The position numbers were made by a program, and so were the translations under genes. Shown in pieces: positions 16,418 through 25,293 of a stretch of 64,000 nt of DNA. The notes beneath the pieces are model-generated. The model did no database searches and had not been told where the DNA came from. It saw nothing but the letters and a program-made list of their open reading frames with translations. Origin of the DNA: an uncultured Oscillospiraceae bacterium (GTDB taxonomy: Bacteria > Bacillota > Clostridia > Oscillospirales > Oscillospiraceae); assembly GCA_947626785.1 (NCBI GenBank), contig CANQTO010000001.1, positions 1 through 64,000 on the forward strand. Reading direction: 5' to 3'. How positions within the stretch are numbered: the first letter of the stretch is position 1; every line of letters starts with the position of its first letter.

Positions 16418-17158
16418 ATGTACAAGAATGTGAAAGCCCTGGTGCTGCGGGAGGTGCGGTACAAGGAGGCGGACCGGATCCTGACCCTCCTGACGGACAC
16501 GGAGGGAAAGATCACCGCCCGGGCCCGGGGGGCCCTGCGCAAGAGCAGCCGGACCGCCGCCGCGACCCAGCAGCTGACCTATGCCGAGCTGACCCTCTTC
16601 GGCAACCGGGGCCGCTGGTCGGTGAACGAGGGGACGGTGCTGGAGCCCTTTGAGGGCCTGCGGACGGATGTGGGCCGCCTGGCCTTGGGCTGCTATTTCG
16701 CCGAGTGCCTGGAGGCGCTGAGCGTGGAGGACCAGCCGGACCCGGCTCTTTTGCAGCTGGGGCTCAACTCCCTCTTTGCTGTAAGCCGGGAGCTGGCCGC
16801 GCCGGAGCTGGTGAAGGGAGCCTTTGAGCTGCGTCTCATGGCCCTGTCCGGCTACGAGCCGGCCCTCTCCGCCTGCGCTGTCTGCGGCAGGAGCGAGCCG
16901 GAGGACCCAATTTTATTGACCGGGGAGGGGACGGTCTGCTGCCGGGCCTGCCGGGAGAGCGGCCGCCGTGGGGCGGCGCTCTGCCCCGCCTCCCTGGCGG
17001 CGCTGCGCTATGTGATCTCCGCCCCGGCCCGGCAGCTGTTTTCCTTTCGATTGGAGGGGGAGGCTCTGGAGCGCTTCTCCGTCGCGGCGGAGCGCTATCT
17101 GCTGGAGCGGACGGAGCGGGGCTTTTCCACCCTGGACTACTGGAAGAAAGTGCGGTAA
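16418..17158 (+). CDS. recO: DNA repair protein RecO
   Basis: 246 residues. RecO anneals single strands and loads RecA with RecR in gap and break repair. The N-terminal OB-fold begins with ALVLREVRYKEADRILTLLT. A zinc-binding set C-A-V-C ... C-C-R-A-C lies at about 153-177. The ribosome binding site before ATG 16418 is poor, so translation may be coupled to yqzL, which ends 21 bases earlier. recR lies in this same window at 53.3 kb, on the other strand. Confidence 0.93.
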   Translation: MYKNVKALVLREVRYKEADRILTLLTDTEGKITARARGALRKSSRTAAATQQLTYAELTLFGNRGRWSVNEGTVLEPFEGLRTDVGRLALGCYFAECLEALSVEDQPDPALLQLGLNSLFAVSRELAAPELVKGAFELRLMALSGYEPALSACAVCGRSEPEDPILLTGEGTVCCRACRESGRRGAALCPASLAALRYVISAPARQLFSFRLEGEALERFSVAAERYLLERTERGFSTLDYWKKVR

Positions 17159-17161
17159 AAA

Positions 17162-19534
17162 ATGGACTTTTATGAAAAATCCCTGCGGACCCTGGAGCTG
17201 CCCGCCGTGCTGGAAATGCTCGCCCGGCACGCCGTCAGCCCTACCGCCAAGGAGCGGGCCCTGGCCCTGAGCCCCTCGGACAGCCTGCCCGAGGTCCGGC
17301 GGAGGCTGGAGGAGACCGACGCCGCCAAGCAGCGGATGATCCTGAAGGGGGCGCCCTCCTTCTCCGGCGTGAAGGACATCCGGGGCTCCCTCTACCGGGC
17401 GGAACTGGGCGGCGCGCTGAACACCCGGGAGCTGCTGGATGTGGCGGCGCTGCTGCGCTGCGCCCGGCTGGCCCGGGCCTATATCGACGCGCAGGACGAG
17501 AGCAAGACCTGCATCGACTCCCTGTTTTACGCCCTGCGGGGCAACAAATTCCTGGAGGACAAGATCGGCAACGCCATTTTGGGCGAGGACGAGATCGCGG
17601 ACAGCGCCTCCTCGGAGCTGGCCTCCCTGCGCCGGCAGATGCGGGCGGCGGCCACCCGGGCCAGGGACGCACTGCAGAAGATCATCTCCTCTCCTTCCTA
17701 CGCCAAGGCCCTCCAGGAGCCCATCATCACCATGCGCTCCGACCGCTATGTGGTCCCGGTAAAGGCCGACCACCGGGGCGCGGTCAACGGCCTGGTGCAC
17801 GACGTGTCCGCCTCAGGCATGACCCTGTTCATCGAGCCCATGGCCGCCGTCCGGGCCAACAACGAGCTGCGGGAGCTGGCGGCCAAGGAGAAGCTGGAGA
17901 TCGAGCGCATCCTGGCGGAGCTATCCGCAGGCTGCGCTGAACATAAGGACGATATCGAATCGGACTATGAGCTGCTGGTGCGGCTGGACCTGATCTTTGC
18001 CAAGGCCAAGCTCTCCTACGAGATGGAGGGCCAGGCGGCCTGCCTGGAGGGGGAGGGAATCGTCCTGCGCCGGGCCCGGCACCCGCTGCTGGACAAGGCC
18101 AAGGCGGTGCCCATCGACCTGGAGCTGGGGGAGCTGTTCGACACGCTCATCATCACCGGCCCCAACACCGGCGGCAAGACGGTCACTCTCAAGACCATCG
18201 GGCTGCTGGCCGCCATGAACCAGTGCGGCCTGCACATCCCCGCCGCCGATGGGAGCCGGCTCCCGGTCTTCGGCCGCATCCTGGCGGATATCGGCGACGA
18301 GCAGAGCATCGAGCAGAATCTGTCCACCTTCTCGGCCCATATGACCAATATCGTGGGCATCCTGGCCGAGTGCGATGAGCGCTCCCTGCTGCTCTTCGAC
18401 GAGCTGGGGGCCGGCACGGACCCCACCGAGGGGGCGGCCCTGGCCATCGCCATCATCGAGCGGGCCCGGAGAAGCGGCGCGGTCATCGCCGCCACCACCC
18501 ATTACGCGGAGCTGAAGGTCTACGCCACCAACGAGGAGCGGGTCCAGAACGCCTCCTGCGAGTTCGATGTGGAGACTCTGCGGCCCACCTACCGGCTGCT
18601 GGTGGGCATCCCGGGCAAATCCAACGCCTTTGCCATCTCCGGCCGCCTGGGCCTGGAGGAGGCGGTCATCGAGGACGCCAAGAGGCGGGTGGGGGCCGAG
18701 AGCGCCAGCTTCGAGGCCACCATCGAGAAGCTGGAGCAGACCCGGCGCATGCTGGAGAAGGACCGGATCGAGGCCGAACAGAAGCTCCGGCAGGCGGAGG
18801 AGAACGCCAAAAAGGCCGCCTTCCTCCGGGCAGAGCTGGAGGTGCGTCTGGAGAAGGCGGACCAGCGCTCCCGCCGGGAGGCGGAGCGCATCCTCTCCGA
18901 GGCCCGGCAGACCGCCGAGGACACCTTCCGGGAGCTGGACGAGATGCGCAAGAGGGCAAATCAGGAGGAGGACGCCCAGCGGGTCAACGAGGCCAGGAGC
19001 CAGCTGCTGCGGCGGCTGAACCAGTCCGAGGAGAGCCTGCGGCCCGCCCCCGCCGCCCCGGAGCCTGAGAAAAAGTCCGCCCGGCCCCTGCGGCCGGGGG
19101 ACACGGTGCAGATCAAGTCCCTGGGCCTGAAGGCGGAGGTGATCTCCATCTCCCCGGAGCGGGAGCTGAGCCTGCGGGCGGGGATCATGACCGTGACCGC
19201 CAAGGAGGATGAGGTGCTGCTCTTAGAGGGGGTCTTCACCCCGAAAAAGCCGGCGGCGGGCTCCGGCGGCGCCACGCTCCGCTCCGCCGTCGTCCCCTCG
19301 GAGATCGACCTGCGGGGCATGGAGTCCATCGAGGCCGTGGCCGCCGCGGAGCGCTATATCGACAGCGCGGTGATGGCCCGGCTGGAGTCGGTGCGCATTA
19401 TCCACGGCAAGGGCACCGGCGCCCTGCGCACCGCCGTGCAGCAGATGCTCCGGCGCAACAAAAGCGTCAAATCCTTCCGCCTGGGCCGCTACGGCGAGGG
19501 AGAAACGGGCGTGACCGTTGTCGAACTGAAATAA
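17162..19534 (+). CDS. mutS2: Endonuclease MutS2
   Basis: 790 residues, full length. MutS2 is a MutS paralogue that in Firmicutes acts on recombination intermediates and, in Bacillus, on collided ribosomes. The core and clamp region is followed by the ATPase with Walker A GPNTGGKT (about 333-340) and LLFDELGAGTDPTEGA. A long charged coiled coil spans about 520-630, and the C-terminal Smr nuclease domain carries DLRGMES and HGKGTGALR. It follows recO after three bases and closes the era-recO run. Confidence 0.96.
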   Translation: MDFYEKSLRTLELPAVLEMLARHAVSPTAKERALALSPSDSLPEVRRRLEETDAAKQRMILKGAPSFSGVKDIRGSLYRAELGGALNTRELLDVAALLRCARLARAYIDAQDESKTCIDSLFYALRGNKFLEDKIGNAILGEDEIADSASSELASLRRQMRAAATRARDALQKIISSPSYAKALQEPIITMRSDRYVVPVKADHRGAVNGLVHDVSASGMTLFIEPMAAVRANNELRELAAKEKLEIERILAELSAGCAEHKDDIESDYELLVRLDLIFAKAKLSYEMEGQAACLEGEGIVLRRARHPLLDKAKAVPIDLELGELFDTLIITGPNTGGKTVTLKTIGLLAAMNQCGLHIPAADGSRLPVFGRILADIGDEQSIEQNLSTFSAHMTNIVGILAECDERSLLLFDELGAGTDPTEGAALAIAIIERARRSGAVIAATTHYAELKVYATNEERVQNASCEFDVETLRPTYRLLVGIPGKSNAFAISGRLGLEEAVIEDAKRRVGAESASFEATIEKLEQTRRMLEKDRIEAEQKLRQAEENAKKAAFLRAELEVRLEKADQRSRREAERILSEARQTAEDTFRELDEMRKRANQEEDAQRVNEARSQLLRRLNQSEESLRPAPAAPEPEKKSARPLRPGDTVQIKSLGLKAEVISISPERELSLRAGIMTVTAKEDEVLLLEGVFTPKKPAAGSGGATLRSAVVPSEIDLRGMESIEAVAAAERYIDSAVMARLESVRIIHGKGTGALRTAVQQMLRRNKSVKSFRLGRYGEGETGVTVVELK

Positions 19535-19590
19535 AAATTCCTAACAGTTTCGCAAATTCATGGGCAAAACAACGAAACAAAGAAAAGCGG

Positions 19591-19619
19591 TTGACGATTG
19601 GCTAAAAATTTGCTAATGT
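19591..19619 (+). promoter_or_regulatory. Promoter for HPr
   Basis: TTGACG (19591-19596), 17-base spacer, TAATGT (19614-19619), 58 bases upstream of the HPr start. Confidence 0.7.
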
Positions 19620-19676
19620 ATATCCGTGGATTTGGGGATTCTACCTTATTTATTATTATGTTAAGGAGTGGAGTGT

Positions 19677-19940
19677 ATGATAACCAAAGAAGTTGTCATC
19701 AACAATCAGGTGGGCCTTCACGCCAGACCCGCGACTTTCTTTATTCAGAAAGCCAACGAGTTCAAGAGCAGCATCTGGGTCGAGAAAGATGAGAGACGGG
19801 TCAATGCCAAGAGCCTGCTGGGTGTGCTCTCTCTTGGTATCGTTAAAGGCACTGCCGTCACCATCATCGCGGACGGCACGGACGAGGATGCGGCGATCGC
19901 GACCCTGGCTGAGTTGATCGATTCCGACTTCTCTGAGTGA
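19677..19940 (+). CDS. ptsH: Phosphocarrier protein HPr
   Basis: 87 residues. HPr passes phosphate from Enzyme I to sugar-specific PTS components and, when phosphorylated on Ser46, acts as co-repressor of CcpA in Gram-positive bacteria. Both sites are present: His15 in GLHARPA and Ser46 in AKSLLGV. Presence of His15 argues against a Crh protein. ATG at 19677 follows GGAG at a good distance; an in-frame GTG three codons earlier is too close to it. No ptsI is adjacent; the gene stands alone with its own promoter and hairpin. Confidence 0.93.
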   Translation: MITKEVVINNQVGLHARPATFFIQKANEFKSSIWVEKDERRVNAKSLLGVLSLGIVKGTAVTIIADGTDEDAAIATLAELIDSDFSE

Positions 19941-19958
19941 TCCTTTCAAAAGCTGTCG

Positions 19959-19988
19959 TAAGGGGCGTGCCATTTGGCACGCCCCTTA
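19959..19988 (+). terminator. Hairpin after HPr (also left palindrome of repeat R1 copy A)
   Basis: A perfect 12-13 bp stem (AAGGGGCGTGCC, loop ATTT, GGCACGCCCCTT) lies 18 bases past the HPr stop. It lacks a downstream T-run. The motif AGACTGTAGA follows at once, and a near-copy of this palindrome recurs at 20364-20388, at the other end of the repeat. Confidence 0.7.
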
Positions 19989-20388
19989 GACTGTAGAAAA
20001 ACTATGCTGCGCTGAGAAACAACTGAGCAGCGGGGGAGCGCGAGGGGGCAAGACCCCCTCGTCGTCGCAAGCTCCGCTCACTCGCTTCCGTCGGAGCGCC
20101 GAAAGCTCGTTCACGCCGCTGCTCCTCCTCTTCAAACCGAAACATCTGTTTCGGTTTGAGAAGGAAGACATTACCGCCTGCCGATGTGGCGGCCTTTAGG
20201 CCGCTCACATGGCTCTGCGGTGATGTCCTGACGCCAGCGCCAGCAAATGCCCGGCTTGCCGGGCTTTTGCCGGGCATAGCGAGTTTTTTCAGAAGGGCTT
20301 GCTCTTCTGAAAAAAGTGGCGCAGAAGCATGCGGCAAAGTCTTATAGGCTTTGCCGCATGCTGAGGGCGTACCGGAAGGTACGCCCCT
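19960..20388. repeat. Intergenic structured repeat R1, copy A
   Basis: This 430-base gap between HPr and the EamA gene holds no gene but is packed with palindromes. In order: left palindrome (19960-19987), AGACTGTAGA (19988-19997), a GGGGG-rich conserved block (about 20028-20054), further hairpins including CAAACCGAAACA/TGTTTCGGTTTG (about 20135-20158), an 86-nt core (20237-20322) closed by GCGCCA/TGGCGC, a hairpin GCATGCGGCAAAG/CTTTGCCGCATGC (20327-20361) and a right palindrome (20364-20388) matching the left one. The blocks recur in inverted orientation at 38458-38728. About 190 internal bases are unique to this copy. Confidence 0.75.
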
Positions 20389-20426
20389 ATTCAAAATGTT
20401 TTGAGAATCTTCCTGGGAGGCAAGAT

Positions 20427-21272
20427 ATGAAAAAGGAAAACGTCGCCATCTTAGAAATGCTCCTCTGCGCGACTCTGTGGAGCATCGCGGGGATCTTTAT
20501 AAAGCTGGTGCCCTGGAACGGCTTTGCCGTAGCCTCCATGCGCAGCCTGATCGCCGGGCTGACCATCGCTGCGTACATGCGCGTCAAGGGCCTGCGCTAT
20601 GAGCTGAACCGACAGACCCTGCTCTCGGGAGTCCTGACCGCCTGCGTCTACACCTGCTTTACCGTGTCCAACAAGCTGACCACGGCGGCCAATGCCATCG
20701 TGCTCCAGTTCACCTCCCCGGTGTTCATCGTCATCTTCTCCGCCCTGTTTCTGAAGACCCGCGTCCGCCGGGCAGACCTGCTGGCGGTGCTGTGCACCCT
20801 GGCGGGGATCGCCCTGTTCTTCTTCGACCAGCTCCAGCCCGGCTACGTGGCTGGAAACTTAGTGGCTATCGCGGCGGGGATGTTCATGGCGGGTATGTAT
20901 ATGACCGTGGGGGAGCTCCAGGGGGAGGCCCGCTTCAGCGCCATCGTCACCGGCCAGTTCCTCACTTTCCTCATCGGCCTTCCCTTCGTGATCTTTACGC
21001 CCACGCCCATAAGCGCCCCGGCGGTGCTGAGCATTTTGGTGCTGGGGGTTTTCCAGCTGGGCATTTCGTACATACTCTATGTGAAGGCGACGGCCAGCTG
21101 CCCGCCGCTGGCCTGCTGCCTGCTGGGGGCGGTGGAGCCGCTTTTGAACCCGGTGTGGGTCTTCCTGTTCGACGGAGAGCGGCCGGGCTTCTACGCGCTG
21201 ATCGGCTGCGTGATCGTGGTCGTATCTGTAACGGTGTGGTGTATGTTTGGTAAAGAAAAAGCGACTGCCTGA
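20427..21272 (+). CDS. EamA (DMT) family transporter
   Basis: 281 residues with about ten hydrophobic helices in two homologous EamA halves, the drug/metabolite transporter superfamily; these carriers move amino acids, nucleotides or metabolites, and the substrate cannot be told. Typical signs are LWSIAGIFIK near the N-terminus, AANAIVLQFTSPVFIVIFSALFL at the end of the first half, and PLLNPVWVFLFDGERP in the second. ATG at 20427 follows GGGAGG. The reading frame is open upstream through repeat R1 but without a ribosome binding site. uvrC starts 14 bases downstream. Confidence 0.88.
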   Translation: MKKENVAILEMLLCATLWSIAGIFIKLVPWNGFAVASMRSLIAGLTIAAYMRVKGLRYELNRQTLLSGVLTACVYTCFTVSNKLTTAANAIVLQFTSPVFIVIFSALFLKTRVRRADLLAVLCTLAGIALFFFDQLQPGYVAGNLVAIAAGMFMAGMYMTVGELQGEARFSAIVTGQFLTFLIGLPFVIFTPTPISAPAVLSILVLGVFQLGISYILYVKATASCPPLACCLLGAVEPLLNPVWVFLFDGERPGFYALIGCVIVVVSVTVWCMFGKEKATA

Positions 21273-21286
21273 GGAGGACTTCGGCT

Positions 21287-23119
21287 ATGGCCGCTCTGGA
21301 GACTCTGGGGGAAAAAGCGAATAATCTGCCGCTGCTGCCGGGGGTCTACATCATGCTGGACAGCCGGGGCGAAGTGATCTACGTGGGCAAGGCCAAGAAG
21401 CTGAAAAACCGGGTCAGCAGCTATTTCCACGGGGAGCACCTGCCCAAGGTGGCGGCCATGGTGGAGAAGGTGGCGGACTTCAACGTGATCGTGGCGGGGA
21501 GCGAATTCGAGGCCCTGGTGCTGGAAAACTCCCTCATCAAGCGCCATAAGCCCCGCTACAACATCCTGTTGAAGGACGACAAGGGCTATCCCTTCATCCG
21601 GGTGGACGAGAAGGCCGCCTATCCCCGCATGAGTCTGGCCAGCCGCAGCGGCAAGGACGGGGCACGGTATTTCGGCCCCTACGGCAGCCGGGGCCAGACC
21701 AAGAGCATCATCGCCACCCTCCAGAAGGCCCTGCTGCTGCCTGACTGCTCCCGGAAATTCCCCCGGGACATCGGCAAGGAGCGGCCCTGCCTGAACTACC
21801 ACATGGGCAGCTGCGCCGGCTGGTGCCTGAAAGACAGCAGCGCCGAGGACTACCGAAACCGGATGCGCCAGGTCTTGCTGATCCTGGACGGCAAGAGCGG
21901 AGAGCTCATCGACAGCCTCCGGCAGCAGATGGAGCAGGCGGCGGAGGAGCTGCGCTTTGAGAAGGCCGCCGAGCTGCGGGACCGGCTCCGGGCCGTGGAG
22001 GGCCTTGCCAACAAGCAGCGGGTCATCTCCACCGCCTTCGCCGATACCGACGCCGTGGGCTTCTGCCGGGGCGCCCGGAGCTGCTTTACCGTGCTGCATT
22101 TCACCGGCGGGGACCTGGTGGGCAAGGACGTGGAGATGATGGAGGAGCCCTTGGAGGAGGACGCGGAGGCCGTCTCCGGCCTGGTCCGGCAGACCTATAC
22201 CGGCACCCGGGGCGCCTGGCCCAAGACCATCCTGCTGCCCTGCGAGATCGAGGACCGGGAGGAGCTGGAGCGGCTTTTGAGCGAGGCCGCCGGAAGGCGG
22301 GTCTATATCGAGACCCCAAAGCGGGGCGAGCGCCTGCGGCTCATCGAGAGCGCGGCGCTGAACGCCCGGGAGGAGGTCCAGCGGCGCACCACCGCCGCCC
22401 AGCGGCGCTCCAAGACCCTGGAATGGCTCCAAAAGGCCCTGGCCCTGGAGAGCTATCCCGCCCGGATCGAGGCCTTCGACGTGTCCAACCTGGGGGATAC
22501 CGGGATCGTGGCGGCCATGACCGTCCATGTGGAGGGCCGGCCCCTGAAAAAGGACTACCGGAAGTTCCGCATCCGGGACATGGAGATCCGCAACGACTAC
22601 GCCAGCATGTACCAGGCGGTGTACCGCCGCCTGAAGCACTACTGCGACGGGGACGAGAAGTTTGCCCCGCTGCCCGACCTGCTGCTCATCGACGGGGGAG
22701 AGACCCACGCCGCGGCGGCCGTACAGGCGGCGGCGGAGCTGGGCCTGAGCCTGCCCATCTACGGCATGGTCAAGGACGACCGGCACCGGACCCGGGCCCT
22801 GATCGGCCCCGACGGCCGGGAGACCGGCATCAGCGGCAACCAGGCCCTCTTCGCCCTCATCGGCTCTATCCAGGAGGAGACCCACCGCAGCGCCATCGAG
22901 TACCAGCGGAGCCTCCGCCGGGAGAGCTACGGTTCGGCCCTGGACAAGATCCCCGGCGTGGGCCCCAAGCGGCGGGAGGCGCTCATCAAGCGCTTCAAGT
23001 CTGTGAAGGCCGTCCGGGAGGCGGGGCTGGAGGAGCTGGAGCAGGTGCTGCCGAAGGATACGGCCCGGACGGTCTACGCCTGGGCCCACCCGGAGAAAGA
23101 GGAGGGGAAGGAAGCATGA
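21287..23119 (+). CDS. uvrC: Excinuclease ABC subunit C
   Basis: 610 residues, full length. UvrC makes both incisions in nucleotide excision repair. The N-terminal GIY-YIG nuclease starts PGVYIML..IYVGKAK (about 19-45), a cysteine-bearing segment follows (PCLNYHMGSCAGWC), then a UVR helix pair at about 205-240, the RNase H-like C-terminal nuclease (IEAFDVSNLGDTG, LLLIDGGETH), and a helix-hairpin-helix end (IPGVGPKRREALIKRF). Its stop overlaps the rsmD start (ATGA). uvrA and uvrB are not in this window. Confidence 0.97.
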   Translation: MAALETLGEKANNLPLLPGVYIMLDSRGEVIYVGKAKKLKNRVSSYFHGEHLPKVAAMVEKVADFNVIVAGSEFEALVLENSLIKRHKPRYNILLKDDKGYPFIRVDEKAAYPRMSLASRSGKDGARYFGPYGSRGQTKSIIATLQKALLLPDCSRKFPRDIGKERPCLNYHMGSCAGWCLKDSSAEDYRNRMRQVLLILDGKSGELIDSLRQQMEQAAEELRFEKAAELRDRLRAVEGLANKQRVISTAFADTDAVGFCRGARSCFTVLHFTGGDLVGKDVEMMEEPLEEDAEAVSGLVRQTYTGTRGAWPKTILLPCEIEDREELERLLSEAAGRRVYIETPKRGERLRLIESAALNAREEVQRRTTAAQRRSKTLEWLQKALALESYPARIEAFDVSNLGDTGIVAAMTVHVEGRPLKKDYRKFRIRDMEIRNDYASMYQAVYRRLKHYCDGDEKFAPLPDLLLIDGGETHAAAAVQAAAELGLSLPIYGMVKDDRHRTRALIGPDGRETGISGNQALFALIGSIQEETHRSAIEYQRSLRRESYGSALDKIPGVGPKRREALIKRFKSVKAVREAGLEELEQVLPKDTARTVYAWAHPEKEEGKEA

Positions 23120-23655
23120 GAGTCATTACCGGCAGCGCCCGGGGGCGGAAGCTGAAGGCCCCCGCCAACGCCGATATCCGGCCCACCACGGACAACGTGA
23201 AGGAGTCGGTCTTCAACATCATCCAGTTCGACATCGAGGGCCGGCGGGTGCTGGACCTCTTCGCCGGCACCGGCCAGCTGGGCATCGAGTGCCTGAGCCG
23301 GGGAGCGGCGGAGGCGGTGTTTGTGGACCAGAGCGCCGAGGCCGTGAAGCTTGTGAAGGAGAATCTGAAAAGCTGCGGCATGAGCGCCCCGGTGTTCCGG
23401 GAGGACGCCCTGTCCTTCCTGCGCCGCTGCGGCAGCTTTGACTTGATTTTTGTGGACCCGCCTTATGACGCGGGCCTGTATGAGCCCGTGTTAAAAACCA
23501 TCAATTCGGTTGACATATTGTCGGATGGTGGTATAATATTGTGCGAGGCGCGCCGCCAGACGGCGCTGCCGGACATGACCGGGCCCTACCGCAAACGCCG
23601 GGAGTACGGCTACGGGACTGTTAAAATCTGCGTTTACGAAAAGGAAAACCGCTGA
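23116..23655 (+). CDS. rsmD: 16S rRNA (guanine966-N2)-methyltransferase RsmD
   Basis: 179 residues. A SAM-dependent methyltransferase that modifies G966 of 16S rRNA. Family landmarks are MRVITGSARGRKL at the N-terminus, RPTTDNVKESVFNI, the SAM site VLDLFAGTGQLGIE (about 50-63) and the catalytic DPPYD near 117. The ATG overlaps the uvrC stop, and its stop overlaps the coaD start by one base; rsmD-coaD is a highly conserved pair. Confidence 0.95.
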   Translation: MRVITGSARGRKLKAPANADIRPTTDNVKESVFNIIQFDIEGRRVLDLFAGTGQLGIECLSRGAAEAVFVDQSAEAVKLVKENLKSCGMSAPVFREDALSFLRRCGSFDLIFVDPPYDAGLYEPVLKTINSVDILSDGGIILCEARRQTALPDMTGPYRKRREYGYGTVKICVYEKENR

Positions 23656-24158
23656 TGAGTATCGCCATCTGCCCCGGAAGCTTCGACCCCATCACCCTGG
23701 GCCACCTGAACATCATCCGCCGCACCTCCCGGATCTTTGACCGGGTCATCGTCTGCGTCATGTTCAACTCCACCAAGACCTCCCCCATGTTCACCGTGGA
23801 GGAGCGGGTGGATATGGTCCGGCGGGCGGTGAGCCGCTATCCCAACGTCACGGTGGACAGCTATTCCGGCCTGCTCGCCGAGTACGCCAAGGCCCATGAG
23901 GGCGCGGTCTTGGTGAAGGGGCTCCGGGCCGCCTCGGATTTTGAGTATGAGTTTCAGATGAATCTCATCAATAAAAAGATCAATCCTTCTCTGGAGACGA
24001 TGTTCCTCACCTCGGACGGGAAGTACACTTTCCTCAGCTCCTCGGTGGTGCGGGAGATGGCGCAATATGGGGCGGACCTGAGCGGTCTGGTCCCCAATGA
24101 GATCATAGAAGATATCGAGAGAAAAGCGAAGCAGTGGAGGAGCCATGATGGAAAATAA
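23655..24158 (+). CDS. coaD: Phosphopantetheine adenylyltransferase
   Basis: 167 residues. CoaD forms dephospho-CoA from 4'-phosphopantetheine and ATP. The nucleotidyltransferase motif P-G-S-F-D-P-x-T-x-G-H is intact (6-16), as are KGLRAASDFEYEFQMN (about 88-103) and the C-terminal SSSVVREM. The ATG overlaps the rsmD stop by one base, and the following coiled-coil gene overlaps its end by 14 bases. Confidence 0.97.
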   Translation: MSIAICPGSFDPITLGHLNIIRRTSRIFDRVIVCVMFNSTKTSPMFTVEERVDMVRRAVSRYPNVTVDSYSGLLAEYAKAHEGAVLVKGLRAASDFEYEFQMNLINKKINPSLETMFLTSDGKYTFLSSSVVREMAQYGADLSGLVPNEIIEDIERKAKQWRSHDGK

Positions 24159-24657
24159 CGACGTTATTGAGCTGTTGGATATCCTGTACGGCATGGTCAC
24201 CGAGGCCTGGGGCGTCCCCCTGGGCAACGACAAGTGCATCATCGAGCGGGAAAAGGCCATTGAGATCATCAACGATATCAAGGCCAGCCTCCCCAACTCC
24301 ATCGCAGAGGCCAAGCGCCTGGTCTCCGCCCGGGACGAGTTTATCGGCAACGCCAAGCGGGAGGCCGAGGCCCTGCGCAAGAGCGCCGAGGAGAAGGCCC
24401 GCGCCATGGTAGAGGAGCAGGAGATCATCCGGGTGGCCAAGGTCAAGAGCGCGGAGATGATCGCCTCCGCCGAGGCCCGCTCCAAGGAACTGCGCAAGGC
24501 CGCCAGCGACTATGTGGAGGACATCATGCGCCAGACCGAGGAGAGCGTGGGCAGCGCCCTGAGCACCATCCAGGGCATGCACAACGCTATCCGCGCCGCC
24601 AGTGGTCCTTCCGCTCCCGCCCCTGCCAAGCCCGCCCGCCGGGGCGAGGACGAATAA
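24145..24657 (+). CDS. Coiled-coil protein of unknown function, coaD-linked
   Basis: 170 residues, mostly charged alpha-helix. Residues 1-60 contain a conserved-looking DVIELLDILYGMVTEA beginning and a second helix; 60 to about 145 form a heptad-rich coiled coil reminiscent of DivIVA or ATP synthase b-subunit helices; the tail is Ala/Pro-rich. There is no membrane segment or catalytic motif. Clostridial genomes often carry such a gene after coaD, but its job is not known to me. It overlaps coaD by 14 bases and is followed by a strong terminator, closing the uvrC operon. Confidence 0.7.
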   Translation: MMENNDVIELLDILYGMVTEAWGVPLGNDKCIIEREKAIEIINDIKASLPNSIAEAKRLVSARDEFIGNAKREAEALRKSAEEKARAMVEEQEIIRVAKVKSAEMIASAEARSKELRKAASDYVEDIMRQTEESVGSALSTIQGMHNAIRAASGPSAPAPAKPARRGEDE

Positions 24658-24684
24658 AAAGCTTTCTTCCATACCTGAGGCAAC

Positions 24685-24727
24685 AAAAAACGGCCGCATC
24701 GGCTTGCAAACCGATGCGGCTGTTTTC
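24685..24727 (+). terminator. Bidirectional terminator
   Basis: GCCGCATCGG pairs with CCGATGCGGC (24693-24702 and 24711-24720), with an A-run before and TGTTTT plus a later T-run after. It serves the uvrC operon on + and the small gene on minus. Confidence 0.88.
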
Positions 24728-24735
24728 GCGCTTTT

Positions 24736-24933
24736 TTAAAGCTCCAGGCCCAGCTTCGCGGCTACCTCCTTGGGGGAGAGGCCCGCTTCCTTGGCCTTGT
24801 CCAGCACGTCCTTCATGGTGACGGGGTGGAGGAGCTCCTGCTTTTTGGCCTCCAGCTCCGCGATCTCGGCTTTCTTCTTGGCGATCTTGGCATCGATCAG
24901 TGTGATGCGCTCTTCAATAGATTTACCAGCCAT
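24736..24933 (-). CDS. Small helical protein of unknown function
   Basis: A 65-residue acidic/basic helical protein. Residues 5-36 are a short coiled coil (I-D-A-K-I-A-K-K-K-A-E-I), and the C-terminal 25 residues (DVLDKAKEAGLSPKEVAAKLGLEL) resemble a small helix-turn-helix or H-NS-like DNA-binding tail, which is only a resemblance. ATG at 24933 fits the conserved start, although the best ribosome binding site (AAAGGA) is somewhat far. It has a near-consensus promoter and a terminator of its own, so it is a free-standing, probably well expressed small gene. Confidence 0.7.
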   Translation of the reverse strand: MAGKSIEERITLIDAKIAKKKAEIAELEAKKQELLHPVTMKDVLDKAKEAGLSPKEVAAKLGLEL

Positions 24934-24968
24934 ATGGGATGACCGTCCTTTCCTGATAGTGTGCCTCC

Positions 24969-24997
24969 AGATTACAGGACGGGGCATTTTTTGTCAA
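24969..24997 (-). promoter_or_regulatory. Strong promoter for the small helical gene
   Basis: On the minus strand TTGACA (24997-24992), a 17-base spacer and TAATCT (24974-24969), 36 bases before the start codon. Confidence 0.75.
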
Positions 24998-25050
24998 GAA
25001 AAATGCTGTCGAATGGAGTGAGTGAAATGCAGTTTTCAGGATGGGAGATC

Positions 25051-25293
25051 TCAGTCCGGCTCAGAGCAGATGATCCGGGCCTTTTTGCGGCTGCGCCAGC
25101 TGAGCTTCTGGCCGCAGCGCACGCAGAAGGCCATGTACTCCCGGTCAAGAGGGCAGCGGCAGCGGGGGCAGTAGTAATAAATGTTTCCATGCCGGAGCTG
25201 CCCCTCCGTGACCGTCATGGGGACCCGGTAGCTGGCCAGGCGCAGCAGCTTCCGGCGCGAGACCTTGGTGAGCTCTGTGTCGGGCGGATTCAA
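25051..25293 (-). CDS. Zinc-ribbon protein
   Basis: 80 residues with a treble-clef or ribbon-type metal site: Cys42-x2-Cys45 and Cys57-x2-Cys60, with an extra Cys47. The N-terminal 35 residues are basic. Such small ribbons usually bind nucleic acid or a protein partner; no enzyme motif is present. The start is taken as TTG at 25293, which overlaps the stop codon of the upstream regulator gene (TTGA), implying translational coupling. The pairing of an XRE regulator with this ribbon suggests joint action, but this is inference. Confidence 0.7.
   Translation of the reverse strand: MNPPDTELTKVSRRKLLRLASYRVPMTVTEGQLRHGNIYYYCPRCRCPLDREYMAFCVRCGQKLSWRSRKKARIICSEPD

Noticed and set aside
16213..16653. 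A 146-codon frame between era and recO
   Set aside because: It overlaps yqzL and recO in another frame; yqzL has the ribosome binding site and a family match.
19677..19940. HPr as a Crh paralogue
   Set aside because: His15 is present in the GLHARPA motif, whereas Crh proteins lack the phosphorylatable histidine.
19988..20426. R1 region as a CRISPR array
   Set aside because: There are no regularly spaced direct repeats with unique spacers and no cas genes; the repeats are palindromes of different sequence.
21191..23089. A 632-codon open frame on the minus strand
   Set aside because: It is exactly antisense to uvrC, has no ribosome binding site and a Gly/Leu/Val/His-rich composition typical of the complement of GC-rich coding DNA.
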